Shown: positions 32,440 to 40,283 of the stretch, in pieces
Position numbering within the stretch: the stretch's first letter is position 1
Layout of the letters: the number at the start of each line of letters is the position of its first letter
From: a virus
Direction: 5' to 3' (one strand)
DNA length: 64,000 bases
Virus record (IMG/VR): IMGVR_UViG_3300025154_000068
Location: 19,035 to 83,034 of that record
Position numbers and translations under genes: made by a program
Notes under the pieces: model-generated
What the model was told of the DNA's origin: nothing
Databases searched by the model: none
Seen by the model: the letters and a program-made list of their open reading frames with translations, nothing else

Positions 32440-34940
32440 GCGTAGCCTCCAAGACAACCGAGCACCCACCAGAAGTGCTCGCTGTCTTCACGGTAAGTCC
32501 AGAACGGGTCGGTCGCCACTTTTTCTGCTCCCATCGAGAGCAGTTCGGTCGCGTCGGCCTGGTAGATCTTCCCGCAGTAGGCGGAGAAGAACTTGTCGGG
32601 CTTGGCAACTTCGCTCCACCCGTACGGGATCCCCGTGAGCGCGCTCAGCGGCTTGGCAACCTCGCCGGCGGTCCGCTTTCCGAGGAATGCAACTGCGGCC
32701 TTATGCACCGAAGCGTTGAGCGTCTCGATGGCGTGCCCCCATTCGTGAATCAGGGACCGCAGGTCGTTGGCGTTGACCCGAGGCGGGGACATCCGGATAT
32801 CGCAGTAGGCCCGTCCGTTGACGAACCGGATCTGGGCCCGGCCGTCGAGCTTCTTGCTCATCATCGCGTCGTAGAACGCCTTGGCTCGATCGAGTCCAGG
32901 CATCTTGCGGGGCCGATTCGTGACCTTGGCTGTGCCCTTTGCTGAGTCGATGTTCGCGATGTGCCCAAGGATCGATGCGACTGCGTTGCCATCGTCGCCC
33001 TTGAGAAGCTCGCGCACGGACTTGTCCGGGTGGGTCTTGGCCGCTTCGACTACCGCTCTGACGCGATCGACGAGAGCCCCGGTCATCGGGCCGTCGTACT
33101 TGTCGAGGGCGTGCTTCTTGGCGATTGCCCCGACTTGCTTCGCGGTCATGTCGAGGCCCCGTTCCTGGGCCGCTCTCCCCCACGCCATCGCACGCGCAGC
33201 GTCGCCGTACTTCGAGAATTCCTTCTCCCAGTGCTCGACGGTGTGCTCAGGCTTCGGCCCCGCGCCCGACTTGGGCTTCGGCCTGGCTTCCGCCTTCTCG
33301 GGCTTCGGTGTCCGCTGAACCGGGCGCTTGTCGAGTCGCTTGAGCCTCGCCTCCAGCTCCTTGCGAATTTCCGGCGGATACTTCTTCGTGTCCGGCTTCC
33401 ACTCTGCAGCATCCGGAGTCAGACCGAACCCATCTTGCGACGGTTCCGTCGAGGGAGTCTTGGTGATGCCCTTGCGCTCGGCCTGTGACTTGCGGATCGA
33501 GCGAACTACACTGCGGCACCCAAAATGCCGAGGGGGGTAGTTCGTCTGCCACCAAGGGTGTTCGGCCGGAAGGATCGTTCCGTCGGCCTGCTCGCACATC
33601 AGCGTCACGCGATTGTCGAGGATCGCGTCGAATTGCCAGAAGGGCCGGACCTTCAGGAGCGCTGGCTCCGTCATCTGCTGGTGCCGACCTGCGTTGTACG
33701 CGAGTTGCACGTTCGTCCGGTAGATGGTATTACCTGTGTACAGACCGTTGATGGTGAAGTAGCCGTGCGCGGTAGAGAGGTTGAACACATGTCCGCGAAA
33801 TGGAACGAAGCGACGCGAGGCAACGTGATCGAACTCTATATTTCTGGCCTCAGCATCAAGCGCGTTGCATTGGAGGTTGGCGCCTCCACTGGATGGGTAG
33901 CCTCCGTGATCTCCTCCGAGGGGCTCACACGATCGCTGCGCGATGCCAGAAGACTGCACTTCGCGCGAGGTGGCAGGCCCTCGCGAGAACGAACCGACCT
34001 GCCTAGAGAACAGATCGTTCAGCGATACGTCTCCGGCGAAAGCGCCAACAGTCTTTGCGGCGCGTTCGGTGTTCACCAGGATACCATCCGGCGCATCGTT
34101 GTGTCTACGGGACTCCACTGGCGCAGCGTCGCAGAAGCCGCAACGCTTCGTGACCACGATCAGATGGCCGCACGCGGCGCAGAATCTAGGAGTCGTAAGG
34201 TTGGCCGGTTCGAAGACGTGATCGCTGATTGGATCTCGCAGCGCGGCGAATTGCCCGAAGCTCAGGTTCCTTGCAGGACGCGCAACATCGACATCGCAAT
34301 TCCCCCCGTCGCCGTGGAAGTCGTCACTGCGTCCGTGAATCCGTTCAACGTTGCCTACCTGCGCAATCGCACCGAAGATCTGCGAGATGGTGGATGGTGG
34401 TGCTGTTACGTGATTATCTCCCAGCGTACCAAGGTGCTGTTGCCCACGGTAGCCGATCAGATCGTCGCCCTCGCGAAGTTGGCCCGCGGCAACCCATCCA
34501 CGGCGCGTGAGCATTGGGTGATTCGGGGTTGCGGAGAACTTGCGGCCCGACGCGGTGACGACCTCGACAAGGGCCCCCTCGAACCACCGTCGATGAGCTG
34601 CCCTTATCACCCCTCCGCTCACAAGGGTGTCCCCGGGTAGGCACTCCACCCGCCACGCCGGATTCACGACGCTCCCAGCCCAGGCATCGAGGAGCTGCTG
34701 ACCCACACGTTTCTTGAAGTCGTCCAGCGTCTCGCCGTTGGCAACGGCCCGGTCGAGAGCGAGCAGGACATCTCGAATCACGTCGGCTTGGGCCACGCCG
34801 GCCACGGTGAACGCCTTGCGCTGAGCCCGTTCGTCGAGCAGGTCCCAAACCTTCTTTCGGACCGGAGTTCGACCGAGCAGCCAAGACGCCGCGGGAGTGA
34901 ACTCCTCGACGTCGGTGGGTGCGGCCCAGGGTGCGTTCAC
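32436..34940 (-). CDS. MuF-type head morphogenesis protein interrupted by an intein (834 aa)
   Basis: GTG at 34940 overlaps the portal stop (GTGA) and decides the start: VNAPWAAPTDVEEFTP. The exteins form a MuF protein: N-terminal LLGRTPVRKKVWDLLDERAQ, then TIYRTNVQLAYNAGRHQQMT, HPWWQTNYPPRHFGCRSVV, and a long C-terminal region with a zincin-like LRSLIHEWGHAIETLN (HExxH-like) helix. A 305-residue intein lies between Glu99 and Thr405. After splicing a 529-residue head protein would remain. MuF binds the portal vestibule and can be injected. The HEWGH motif suggests a metallopeptidase/toxin-like tail domain. Confidence 0.8.
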   Translation of the reverse strand: MNAPWAAPTDVEEFTPAASWLLGRTPVRKKVWDLLDERAQRKAFTVAGVAQADVIRDVLLALDRAVANGETLDDFKKRVGQQLLDAWAGSVVNPAWRVECLPGDTLVSGGVIRAAHRRWFEGALVEVVTASGRKFSATPNHPMLTRRGWVAAGQLREGDDLIGYRGQQHLGTLGDNHVTAPPSTISQIFGAIAQVGNVERIHGRSDDFHGDGGNCDVDVARPARNLSFGQFAALRDPISDHVFEPANLTTPRFCAACGHLIVVTKRCGFCDAAPVESRRHNDAPDGILVNTERAAKTVGAFAGDVSLNDLFSRQVGSFSRGPATSREVQSSGIAQRSCEPLGGDHGGYPSSGGANLQCNALDAEARNIEFDHVASRRFVPFRGHVFNLSTAHGYFTINGLYTGNTIYRTNVQLAYNAGRHQQMTEPALLKVRPFWQFDAILDNRVTLMCEQADGTILPAEHPWWQTNYPPRHFGCRSVVRSIRKSQAERKGITKTPSTEPSQDGFGLTPDAAEWKPDTKKYPPEIRKELEARLKRLDKRPVQRTPKPEKAEARPKPKSGAGPKPEHTVEHWEKEFSKYGDAARAMAWGRAAQERGLDMTAKQVGAIAKKHALDKYDGPMTGALVDRVRAVVEAAKTHPDKSVRELLKGDDGNAVASILGHIANIDSAKGTAKVTNRPRKMPGLDRAKAFYDAMMSKKLDGRAQIRFVNGRAYCDIRMSPPRVNANDLRSLIHEWGHAIETLNASVHKAAVAFLGKRTAGEVAKPLSALTGIPYGWSEVAKPDKFFSAYCGKIYQADATELLSMGAEKVATDPFWTYREDSEHFWWVLGCLGGYA
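33729..34643 (-). other. Intein in the MuF protein (305 aa)
   Basis: Block A begins at Cys100 (CLPGDTLVSGGVI). Block B is SATPNHPMLT with the TxxH residues Thr138 and His141. Blocks F/G are GHVFNLSTAHGYFTINGLYT ending Gly-Asn404, and the +1 extein residue is Thr405. All splicing residues are present, except that the penultimate residue is Gly, not the usual His. The middle has two CxxC pairs and no LAGLIDADG motif. A separate nuclease-like gene lies antisense within it at 33789-34640. Confidence 0.85.
33789..34640 (+). CDS. Antisense homing-endonuclease-like gene nested in the MuF intein (283 aa)
   Basis: ATG at 33789 follows a GAGAGG site; the TAG at 34638-34640 stops one base short of the intein's first codon (34641-34643 complement). 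Two helix-turn-helix units are visible: residues 11-48 (NVIELYISGLSIKRVALEVG) and 71-112 (LPREQIVQRYVSGESANSLC). Residues about 140-250 form a nuclease-like domain (RNIDIAIPPVAVEVVTASV with Asp168 and Glu177, WWCCYVIISQRTK, EHWVIRGCGEL) resembling PD-(D/E)xK/Vsr-type homing enzymes. Its codons are exact reverse complements, in register, of intein codons. It probably makes the cut that spreads the intein. Confidence 0.7.
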   Translation: MSAKWNEATRGNVIELYISGLSIKRVALEVGASTGWVASVISSEGLTRSLRDARRLHFARGGRPSRERTDLPREQIVQRYVSGESANSLCGAFGVHQDTIRRIVVSTGLHWRSVAEAATLRDHDQMAARGAESRSRKVGRFEDVIADWISQRGELPEAQVPCRTRNIDIAIPPVAVEVVTASVNPFNVAYLRNRTEDLRDGGWWCCYVIISQRTKVLLPTVADQIVALAKLARGNPSTAREHWVIRGCGELAARRGDDLDKGPLEPPSMSCPYHPSAHKGVPG

Positions 34941-36799
34941 AGGTCCTCGACGACAGCGACGCGTCCCGCGAGCTCCGCCAAGATGGTCGCCTTGTGGGCG
35001 AGTTGCTCGAATGCGGCGTTGTCCTTGACCTGCCCATAGTGCTCGGCGAGCTGCGTCCGAAGACGCTCCGGCCAATCGTCCCCGTCCTCGAGGTCGTCGA
35101 TGAGCTCGAGCAGCTTCGCCACGTCGGGCTCGATGGCGCGGGCGGTCACCTGGGCAGCGTCGGTTGCGATGTCGTCAACGAACTGCTGGCCGTTGATGAC
35201 GCCGGACGCCTTGGCTGGGTCGTCGCCAGAGGCGAGGGTGATAGAGCGCGCCGACAGCTTCGCCTCAATGATGGGTCCGACGATGCGTGGCACTTCGGCT
35301 TGCAGCACCTGGTGGAGCCTTCGCTCAGTTTCCGCCATAGCGTCAGCGACAACCGCGTCCCAGACGGGACGCCGACGGCTCGCCTTGACGTCTTCCGCAT
35401 CGTCCTGTGGCTCTGCGTCGTCCCCTTCGTTCGACGCATCCTCGTCACCTCCGAACTGCGGCGGAACCGGCGCTGGCTCCGACTCCTCCCACTCTGCCCC
35501 TTCCTCAAGAGGCATCCCGAACGTCCGTGCGTACTCGTTCTTGTCCACCGGAGCGCCCAACCCGAGCCACTTCTTCAGCGCGTCAGCGGCCTTGTCCCAC
35601 GTGGTGGCGAGTGCTGCAGTGTCCGCCGGCGGTGTCGTGTCGCGCTTCGGCCAAGGGGCCTTGCGTCCATCGCCGAAGTTGAACGCCGCCCACCACCAGA
35701 TGAGCTGCGACCGAATCGTCGTGGCGCTGGTCTCGTCGTCGGCGCGGATGATGGCCGCCGCCACCGCCGAGTGCACCTGCGCAGCGGCGTAGCTCCCGCC
35801 CTGAACCTCGGTGGAGAGGTTCTGTCCGAGGATGCGAATCGCGATGGCCGCGTTGGCCATGTTGATCTGCGCCTGGAACGTCTCCCAGGTGTCGGCGACA
35901 GCTTCGACGAGCTTCAGATCGTAGCCTGGCGGCGTAACGATCGTTGTGTCCCGCCCGAGGTCGGAGATGTCGCTCGCGAGCTCGTCGCGGTGCTCCCTGG
36001 TCGACCCCTCGTCGGTCGGGAATCCGACGAGCGTGCCCTGCCCGTGGCGCTCCGAATAGCGCCCCCAGTCGTCCCGGCCGTACTCCTTCAGGAGCCACCA
36101 GCGCGATACTGACCGCCACGCTCCTCGCGCCCACGGACGCTTGCTGCCGTACGGCGTGTACAGCAGCCACGTTCCGTCACCGGGGGTGACCTCGAGCTCG
36201 GAGCCGTCCTTCTGCCGAGCGAACCACTTGCGCTTGTCCTGGTCGTACCGAAGCGACGATGGGTGGATGACGTCGAAGCCGGGAGTCCCGTCCTCCCGGT
36301 GGGGGATGAGTCGGATTCCGCTCGGCTGCTCGACGCGCTCCCACGACGCAATCCGACCGACGCCCACACCGAGGATGATGCCCCACTCCATCCACTCGGA
36401 GAGGACGTCCTCGGGGACCATGTCCCACCAGTCCTCCTCGAGCTCCTCGAGCGGGGCGTTGGTATCCTGCTTCGGCGGCTGGAACTCGAGAGGCAGCCCC
36501 AGCAAGCCCCGGACGCGCACCTCGCGCAGACACCCGCTCACTCGGTCGTCGGCGAGAATCTCATCGCACAGCAGAGCGGCAAGCCGGAGGTTGCCGGTGT
36601 CCGCCATCGCCTCCGCACGCTTGATGAGCGTGGGCGACCACTCGATTGACGACGAACGGACGGACGACTCGATGAACGGCGCAGGTTTCGGGATGCGCGG
36701 CACAACAGTCGCAGCGAGCGACACGGCACTGGCGATAGCGAGCACACGCCTCCCCACTTGCGTGAGAGTCGTCGATGCTCTGGTTCGCCAGTGGGTCAT
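34937..36799 (-). CDS. Portal protein, DUF935/Mu gp29-like (620 aa)
   Basis: The family is recognisable from SGCLREVRVRGLLGLPLEFQ, WGIILGVGVGRIASWERVEQ, DGTPGFDVIHPSSLRYDQD, LLYTPYGSKRPWARGAWRS and DDWGRYSERHGQGTLVGFPT, all typical of DUF935 portals. The portal ring is the DNA gate and the docking site for terminase and neck. The C-terminal third adds an acidic linker and a helical domain (RRLHQVLQAEVPRIVGPII). The gene is 4 bases after terminase and overlaps MuF by GTGA. Confidence 0.85.
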   Translation of the reverse strand: MTHWRTRASTTLTQVGRRVLAIASAVSLAATVVPRIPKPAPFIESSVRSSSIEWSPTLIKRAEAMADTGNLRLAALLCDEILADDRVSGCLREVRVRGLLGLPLEFQPPKQDTNAPLEELEEDWWDMVPEDVLSEWMEWGIILGVGVGRIASWERVEQPSGIRLIPHREDGTPGFDVIHPSSLRYDQDKRKWFARQKDGSELEVTPGDGTWLLYTPYGSKRPWARGAWRSVSRWWLLKEYGRDDWGRYSERHGQGTLVGFPTDEGSTREHRDELASDISDLGRDTTIVTPPGYDLKLVEAVADTWETFQAQINMANAAIAIRILGQNLSTEVQGGSYAAAQVHSAVAAAIIRADDETSATTIRSQLIWWWAAFNFGDGRKAPWPKRDTTPPADTAALATTWDKAADALKKWLGLGAPVDKNEYARTFGMPLEEGAEWEESEPAPVPPQFGGDEDASNEGDDAEPQDDAEDVKASRRRPVWDAVVADAMAETERRLHQVLQAEVPRIVGPIIEAKLSARSITLASGDDPAKASGVINGQQFVDDIATDAAQVTARAIEPDVAKLLELIDDLEDGDDWPERLRTQLAEHYGQVKDNAAFEQLAHKATILAELAGRVAVVEDL

Positions 36800-36803
36800 T
36801 CGG

Positions 36804-38933
36804 TTACCGTCTGCTTCCGCCTCGCGCTGACCTGCTCGATGGTCGGCCCCGCCGGAGTCCGTCGTAGTCCTGGAGCTTCTTGTTCAGGTCGAGGGCAGTG
36901 ATGCCCCACACGAGAGCGTCGACCCTGTCTGGCGATGTCTCATCGTTCGCTGGGTCCCATCCGCACTGCTGGTCCTCGAGCTTCGGCAGCGTTCCCACGT
37001 GGTGGACTCTTCCCTTCTCGTAAAGGGTCGAGATCGGGTCTGCCCGGGTTGCCTTGCCCCGCGACGCGTGAACGGCCTTGAACGGCACACCCTGGCGCTC
37101 GGCTTGGACGTTGCGCTCGACAAGGTCTCCACCGTTGTTGACCTCGCCGATGATGTAGTCCGCTTCCCAGCGGTCGAAGGCCTCGAGAGCTCGCGCTGCC
37201 CATTGCGCTGGCGAGAAGACCCCGGAGAGGTCATCGAGAACGTAGGCGTGCCCGTCCTCGCCCAGGCCGACGACGATGATGCCGGTCTCGTTGCTCTTCG
37301 GGTTGGTCGATACCGCCGGGTCGATGGCGACGACCACCCGCCGCATGGGCGGGAGCGCGGGCGAGTACGACCCATCGTCATTGACCCTGAGTCGAAGGTC
37401 ATCAATCCGAGTGCGCTGCCAGAGCGCGTTCGGGTTGTCCTCGAGAATCTCGGCATCGATTTCCTGCCTGCCGAGCCTCGTCCCCTCGTACTCGGTGAGG
37501 ATGGAGGCGAAGAACGGCTTAGCGAGGTTCGACCGATTCTCGTAGGTCGAGCCCTTCGTAAGGGCGACATCCGCGCCTGCACGCTTGACGAGCTTCTTGA
37601 TCGTCGCGATCGGCCTGGGCGTCGTCGTGACGATGCCTTGCGGATTCGTTCCGAGCCGGAACCCGAACTGCAGCTGCGTCCACGCTTCCTGGAAGCGCCA
37701 GGCCGCAACTTCGTCCGCCCAAAACGTGTCGCAGTTGTGAACGAGAATCCCGTTGGCGAAGTACTCCGGCAGGCCCTCAACCGTGAGGTTGAACACCCGT
37801 CGAACGCCAACGTGCTCCCAGGTTGACGCAACGCTGACTGCAGTACCGTCCGCGCCTTGACACGAACTCTCGCCCGCAGTGCTCGCACTTCCGGGTGCTC
37901 CTTCTGGCCTCGTCCGCGCGCTTCTGTTGGCACGCAGGGCACGCCGATGTGAAGCCGCCCCGCTTCCTGGGGAATGGCTTGCCGCAGTCCGAACAATCGA
38001 TGTCGAACACCTCTCGTGACTCGACGTGCCTGTCGTAGTGCGTTCTGGGTGGCACGCACTCGAGGTTCTCGATCGCGTTGTTCGCCCGGTTGCCGTCCTT
38101 GTGATGGATGTGCCAACCAGGCGGGATCGGCCCGAGTTCCTGCTCCCAGATGACCCGGTGTTGGATGTAGTGGCGACCGTTCGCGTAGCCGATGACGTAT
38201 CCGTTCGCTCCAACGCGCCAACGAATACCCTCAAGCCCTTCGTCAGCTTGCCGAGTGGTACCCATTGTTCGCAAGATAAGACCGGATGATCGGCTGTGCC
38301 AGTGAGAGAAGCCCCGTTTGAGAAGCTGACGACGCCTACCTCGGCATCGTTCGAACCCGTTGCTACAACCGGTCGAAGACCATGTCTCGTTACGACCAAA
38401 TCGCCAACGGCAATGGCCTCGATCGGTCTGGGCCCCGCCTCGGTCTCGACAAGCGTTCCAGCGACGAAGCACTGCGGACCGCGCAGTCGATCGGGTCGGT
38501 CGGCCGACAGGATGGTGGCAACAGCCCCGTTGGGCCATGTCAGCCGCCGCTTCGATGGCTCGTAGTGCGGCTTGAACCACGGAGGCGAGATCGTCAGAAG
38601 TCCCGACTCGCCCTCGAGCATGACGTCGCGCGCATCCGCGGACGTCGCTGCGATCAGGGTGATTCGCTTGGACTCACCTGATTCAACCTTGCCTCGGATC
38701 CACTCGGCGCCAGTGCGGGTTTTCCCGAACCCGCGGCCCGCGAGGATGACCCAGATGACCCACGCCCACACGGGCGGGAGCTGCTTGTCGCGAGCCCAGA
38801 GACCTTGCCAGTCATACAGAAGCGTCCGAGCCGCTTCGTCCGGCAGCGTCGCTATCGCTTGCCGTACCTGGCTCGGACTCATCTGGCGGAGCAAGCTTCG
38901 CAATCGCTTCTGCGAGCTGGCTCCTTGCATCAT
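36804..38933 (-). CDS. Terminase large subunit interrupted by an intein (709 aa)
   Basis: The ATPase domain has Walker A GRGFGKT (residues 66-72). The Walker B/DE box DTFWADEVAAW comes directly after the intein. The C-terminal RNase H-like nuclease shows VVVAIDPAVSTNPKSNETG (Asp538), YIIGEVNNGGDLVERNV and SPDRVDALVWGI. It drives DNA packaging and cuts the genome. A 246-residue intein separates GPQ from CDTFWADE at the ATPase centre; the spliced protein would have 463 residues. The start overlaps TerS by about 120 bases; ATGs at 38933 and 38930 are both possible. Confidence 0.9.
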   Translation of the reverse strand: MMQGASSQKRLRSLLRQMSPSQVRQAIATLPDEAARTLLYDWQGLWARDKQLPPVWAWVIWVILAGRGFGKTRTGAEWIRGKVESGESKRITLIAATSADARDVMLEGESGLLTISPPWFKPHYEPSKRRLTWPNGAVATILSADRPDRLRGPQCFVAGTLVETEAGPRPIEAIAVGDLVVTRHGLRPVVATGSNDAEVGVVSFSNGASLTGTADHPVLSCEQWVPLGKLTKGLRVFVGALERTDTSSATRTVATTSNTGSSGSRNSGRSRLVGTSITRTATGRTTRSRTSSACHPERTTTGTSSHERCSTSIVRTAASHSPGSGAASHRRALRANRSARTRPEGAPGSASTAGESSCQGADGTAVSVASTWEHVGVRRVFNLTVEGLPEYFANGILVHNCDTFWADEVAAWRFQEAWTQLQFGFRLGTNPQGIVTTTPRPIATIKKLVKRAGADVALTKGSTYENRSNLAKPFFASILTEYEGTRLGRQEIDAEILEDNPNALWQRTRIDDLRLRVNDDGSYSPALPPMRRVVVAIDPAVSTNPKSNETGIIVVGLGEDGHAYVLDDLSGVFSPAQWAARALEAFDRWEADYIIGEVNNGGDLVERNVQAERQGVPFKAVHASRGKATRADPISTLYEKGRVHHVGTLPKLEDQQCGWDPANDETSPDRVDALVWGITALDLNKKLQDYDGLRRGRPSSRSARGGSRR
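37734..38471 (-). other. Intein in TerL (246 aa)
   Basis: Block A starts at Cys155 (CFVAGTLVETEAGPRPIEAI). Block B is SLTGTADHPVLS (Thr213, His216). Blocks F/G are VFNLTVEGLPEYFANGILVH plus Asn400, followed by Cys401 as the +1 nucleophile. All canonical residues, including penultimate His, are present, so splicing should work. The linker between B and F (about residues 242-370) is Ser/Thr/Arg-rich and looks like an out-of-frame reading of the HNH gene nested there. Confidence 0.9.
37777..38265 (-). CDS. HNH homing endonuclease nested out of frame in the TerL intein (162 aa)
   Basis: ATG at 38265 gives MGTTRQADEGLEGIRWRVGA. The HNH core is GWHIHHKDGNRANNAIENLE (residues 50-69) with the usual His-His, Asn and Asn-x-x-x-N pattern. 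Two zinc-finger pairs follow (C91/C94 with C109/C112, and C127/C130 with C142/C146), as in I-HmuI-like enzymes. It reads in the -1 frame relative to the intein, ends inside intein block F, and cannot be part of the intein protein. No clear ribosome site is seen, so translation may be by reinitiation. Confidence 0.75.
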   Translation of the reverse strand: MGTTRQADEGLEGIRWRVGANGYVIGYANGRHYIQHRVIWEQELGPIPPGWHIHHKDGNRANNAIENLECVPPRTHYDRHVESREVFDIDCSDCGKPFPRKRGGFTSACPACQQKRADEARRSTRKCEHCGREFVSRRGRYCSQRCVNLGARWRSTGVQPHG

Positions 38934-39342
38934 CAATCTCGATTGCTCCGCCGTCTGGACCGCTCACCTCGGAGCGGGATGGCGCATCCGTGCCGAGCAG
39001 TCGAGCTCGCCGCTCCTCGATCCGGAGGGCTGTGTCGATGGCCCTCGGGTCTCCACGCCTCACCTTGCCGCGCAGTGCCCAGAGCATTCCGTCGAGGCGG
39101 ATGAGCATCAGGTCCCGGACGTCCTCTGCGGACTCCTCCGTCTGCTCCCGAAGCTCAGCGAACTGCTTCTGGACAAGCTTCCAGGCCGCTTGCTTGGAGA
39201 TGCCGAGCGCCTTGCCGATCGCGGGATAACTCGCGCCAGTGCGCTTCAAGTCGAGTGCCTTGGCGGCTCGGTCGATCGTGCGCACCTTCCGCGGCGTGAC
39301 CTTGGTCGTCTTCGCCTTGGCCTTCGCCGTCTTCTTCTGCAT
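38812..39342 (-). CDS. Terminase small subunit (176 aa)
   Basis: The ATG at 39342 gives a Lys-rich N-terminus followed by a helix-turn-helix (YPAIGKALGISKQAAWKLVQ) and an oligomerisation helix (TEESAEDVRDLMLIRLDGML). Such proteins bind the packaging site and feed DNA to TerL. The acidic C-terminal tail overlaps the TerL start. The pac site usually lies in or near this gene. Confidence 0.75.
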   Translation of the reverse strand: MQKKTAKAKAKTTKVTPRKVRTIDRAAKALDLKRTGASYPAIGKALGISKQAAWKLVQKQFAELREQTEESAEDVRDLMLIRLDGMLWALRGKVRRGDPRAIDTALRIEERRARLLGTDAPSRSEVSGPDGGAIEIDDARSQLAEAIAKLAPPDESEPGTASDSDAAGRSGSDASV

Positions 39343-39360
39343 CGTCAACCAGTCCGTACG

Positions 39361-39579
39361 TCAACCCCACGACCACCGAAACGAGAACCGGCGGCTCCCA
39401 CACTTGCACGCTGCCAAGGGGTCGGGCACCTCGAGCTCGAACACCGTTCGGCCGTCCACCTTCACCTCGCGCGAGATCTTCGCGCCGGCTTCCTTGAGCC
39501 GGTCGAGGTCGGCCTCAGCTCCGCAACGAATGCACCGGCACCCGATGTCCACGCCGATTCCGTGCTCGAGCTCGGCCAT
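39361..39579 (-). CDS. Zinc-ribbon protein (72 aa)
   Basis: The product starts MAELEHGIGVDIGCRCIRCG and ends with ACKCGSRRFSFRWSW. CRCIRCG and CKCG form a four-Cys zinc ribbon around a short beta/helix linker. It ends 19 bases before TerS. A role in DNA or protein binding during late expression is possible. The start is uncertain, since a GTG further upstream is also open. Confidence 0.55.
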   Translation of the reverse strand: MAELEHGIGVDIGCRCIRCGAEADLDRLKEAGAKISREVKVDGRTVFELEVPDPLAACKCGSRRFSFRWSWG

Positions 39580-39827
39580 CTGGTGATGGTAGCTCCGGAT
39601 AAGTGCGCTCGCCAGGTCCCACACGAAGGAGGCACATGTGAGACCTGGCTCGCGCTGGGGAGGAAGGAGGCGATGGCCCGACACGAGGTCGGGGCAGGCG
39701 TCCGACTCAAGCGCCGCACCCACGAAGTGGTGAAGCTCGTCGTTCGTCTGCCTCGGCCCCGCCTCGCGCGTCTATCGTCTGTGGAAGAGGTTGACGCCGT
39801 TCCGCTCTCGGCTGCGCCGGTCGCGAG

Positions 39828-40283
39828 TTACTCGGTTCGGGCTTCGCCCTCCCGTCCCACCCCCTGTTGTCCCCCTCCCAGAGACAACTCCTCCCTCTGT
39901 TCGTAGTGCGAACGAATTATCCCGGACTTCTGTCGCCTCCTGTTCCGTTTTCTCGCTGCATCCTCGCACCTCTTGCAGCAGAATCGCTTGGGCTGCCCGC
40001 CGGCTGGCACAAGGACGACAAACACCTTCCGGAACCCATCTTCTCCGCAACAGCACCTCGGGTTTTGGCAGATCCGTTTTTCAGCGCGCCGCTCTTTCAC
40101 CCGATCCTCAGCGCGGCGCGCCTCCATTCTGTGCCTTGCCTTCTCCCTTCTCTGATCGATTCGCACTTCGAGATACATTGCCTCAATGAAGTCGACGTCA
40201 GAGTCGAATCCGCCCGCCTCGTCGACGAAGTTCTCTGCAAGCTGTACAAACATCGGCACGGTTTCATCCCAAGCCATGGTCAC
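39828..40283 (-). CDS. Cys-rich DNA-binding-like protein (151 aa)
   Basis: An acidic N-terminus (MAWDETVPMFVQLAENFVDE) leads to a basic helix (RRAEDRVKERRAEKR). A Cys cluster CQNPRCCCGEDGF ... FCCKRCEDAARKRNRRRQKS follows, like a zinc finger of the type seen in phage transcription factors. It overlaps the upstream gene by ATGA. The region between its stop and 39579 (about 250 bases) holds no supported gene. Confidence 0.55.
   Translation of the reverse strand: MTMAWDETVPMFVQLAENFVDEAGGFDSDVDFIEAMYLEVRIDQRREKARHRMEARRAEDRVKERRAEKRICQNPRCCCGEDGFRKVFVVLVPAGGQPKRFCCKRCEDAARKRNRRRQKSGIIRSHYEQREELSLGGGQQGVGREGEARTE

Noticed and set aside
33525-33788. N-terminal extension of the antisense endonuclease ORF
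   Set aside because: The extension is a shadow of the MuF extein; the gene-like part starts at the ATG at 33789 with a ribosome site.
36884-38221. 445-codon minus-strand ORF in the third frame of TerL
   Set aside because: Arg/Ser/Thr-rich translation typical of a shifted frame of TerL; contains no motif.
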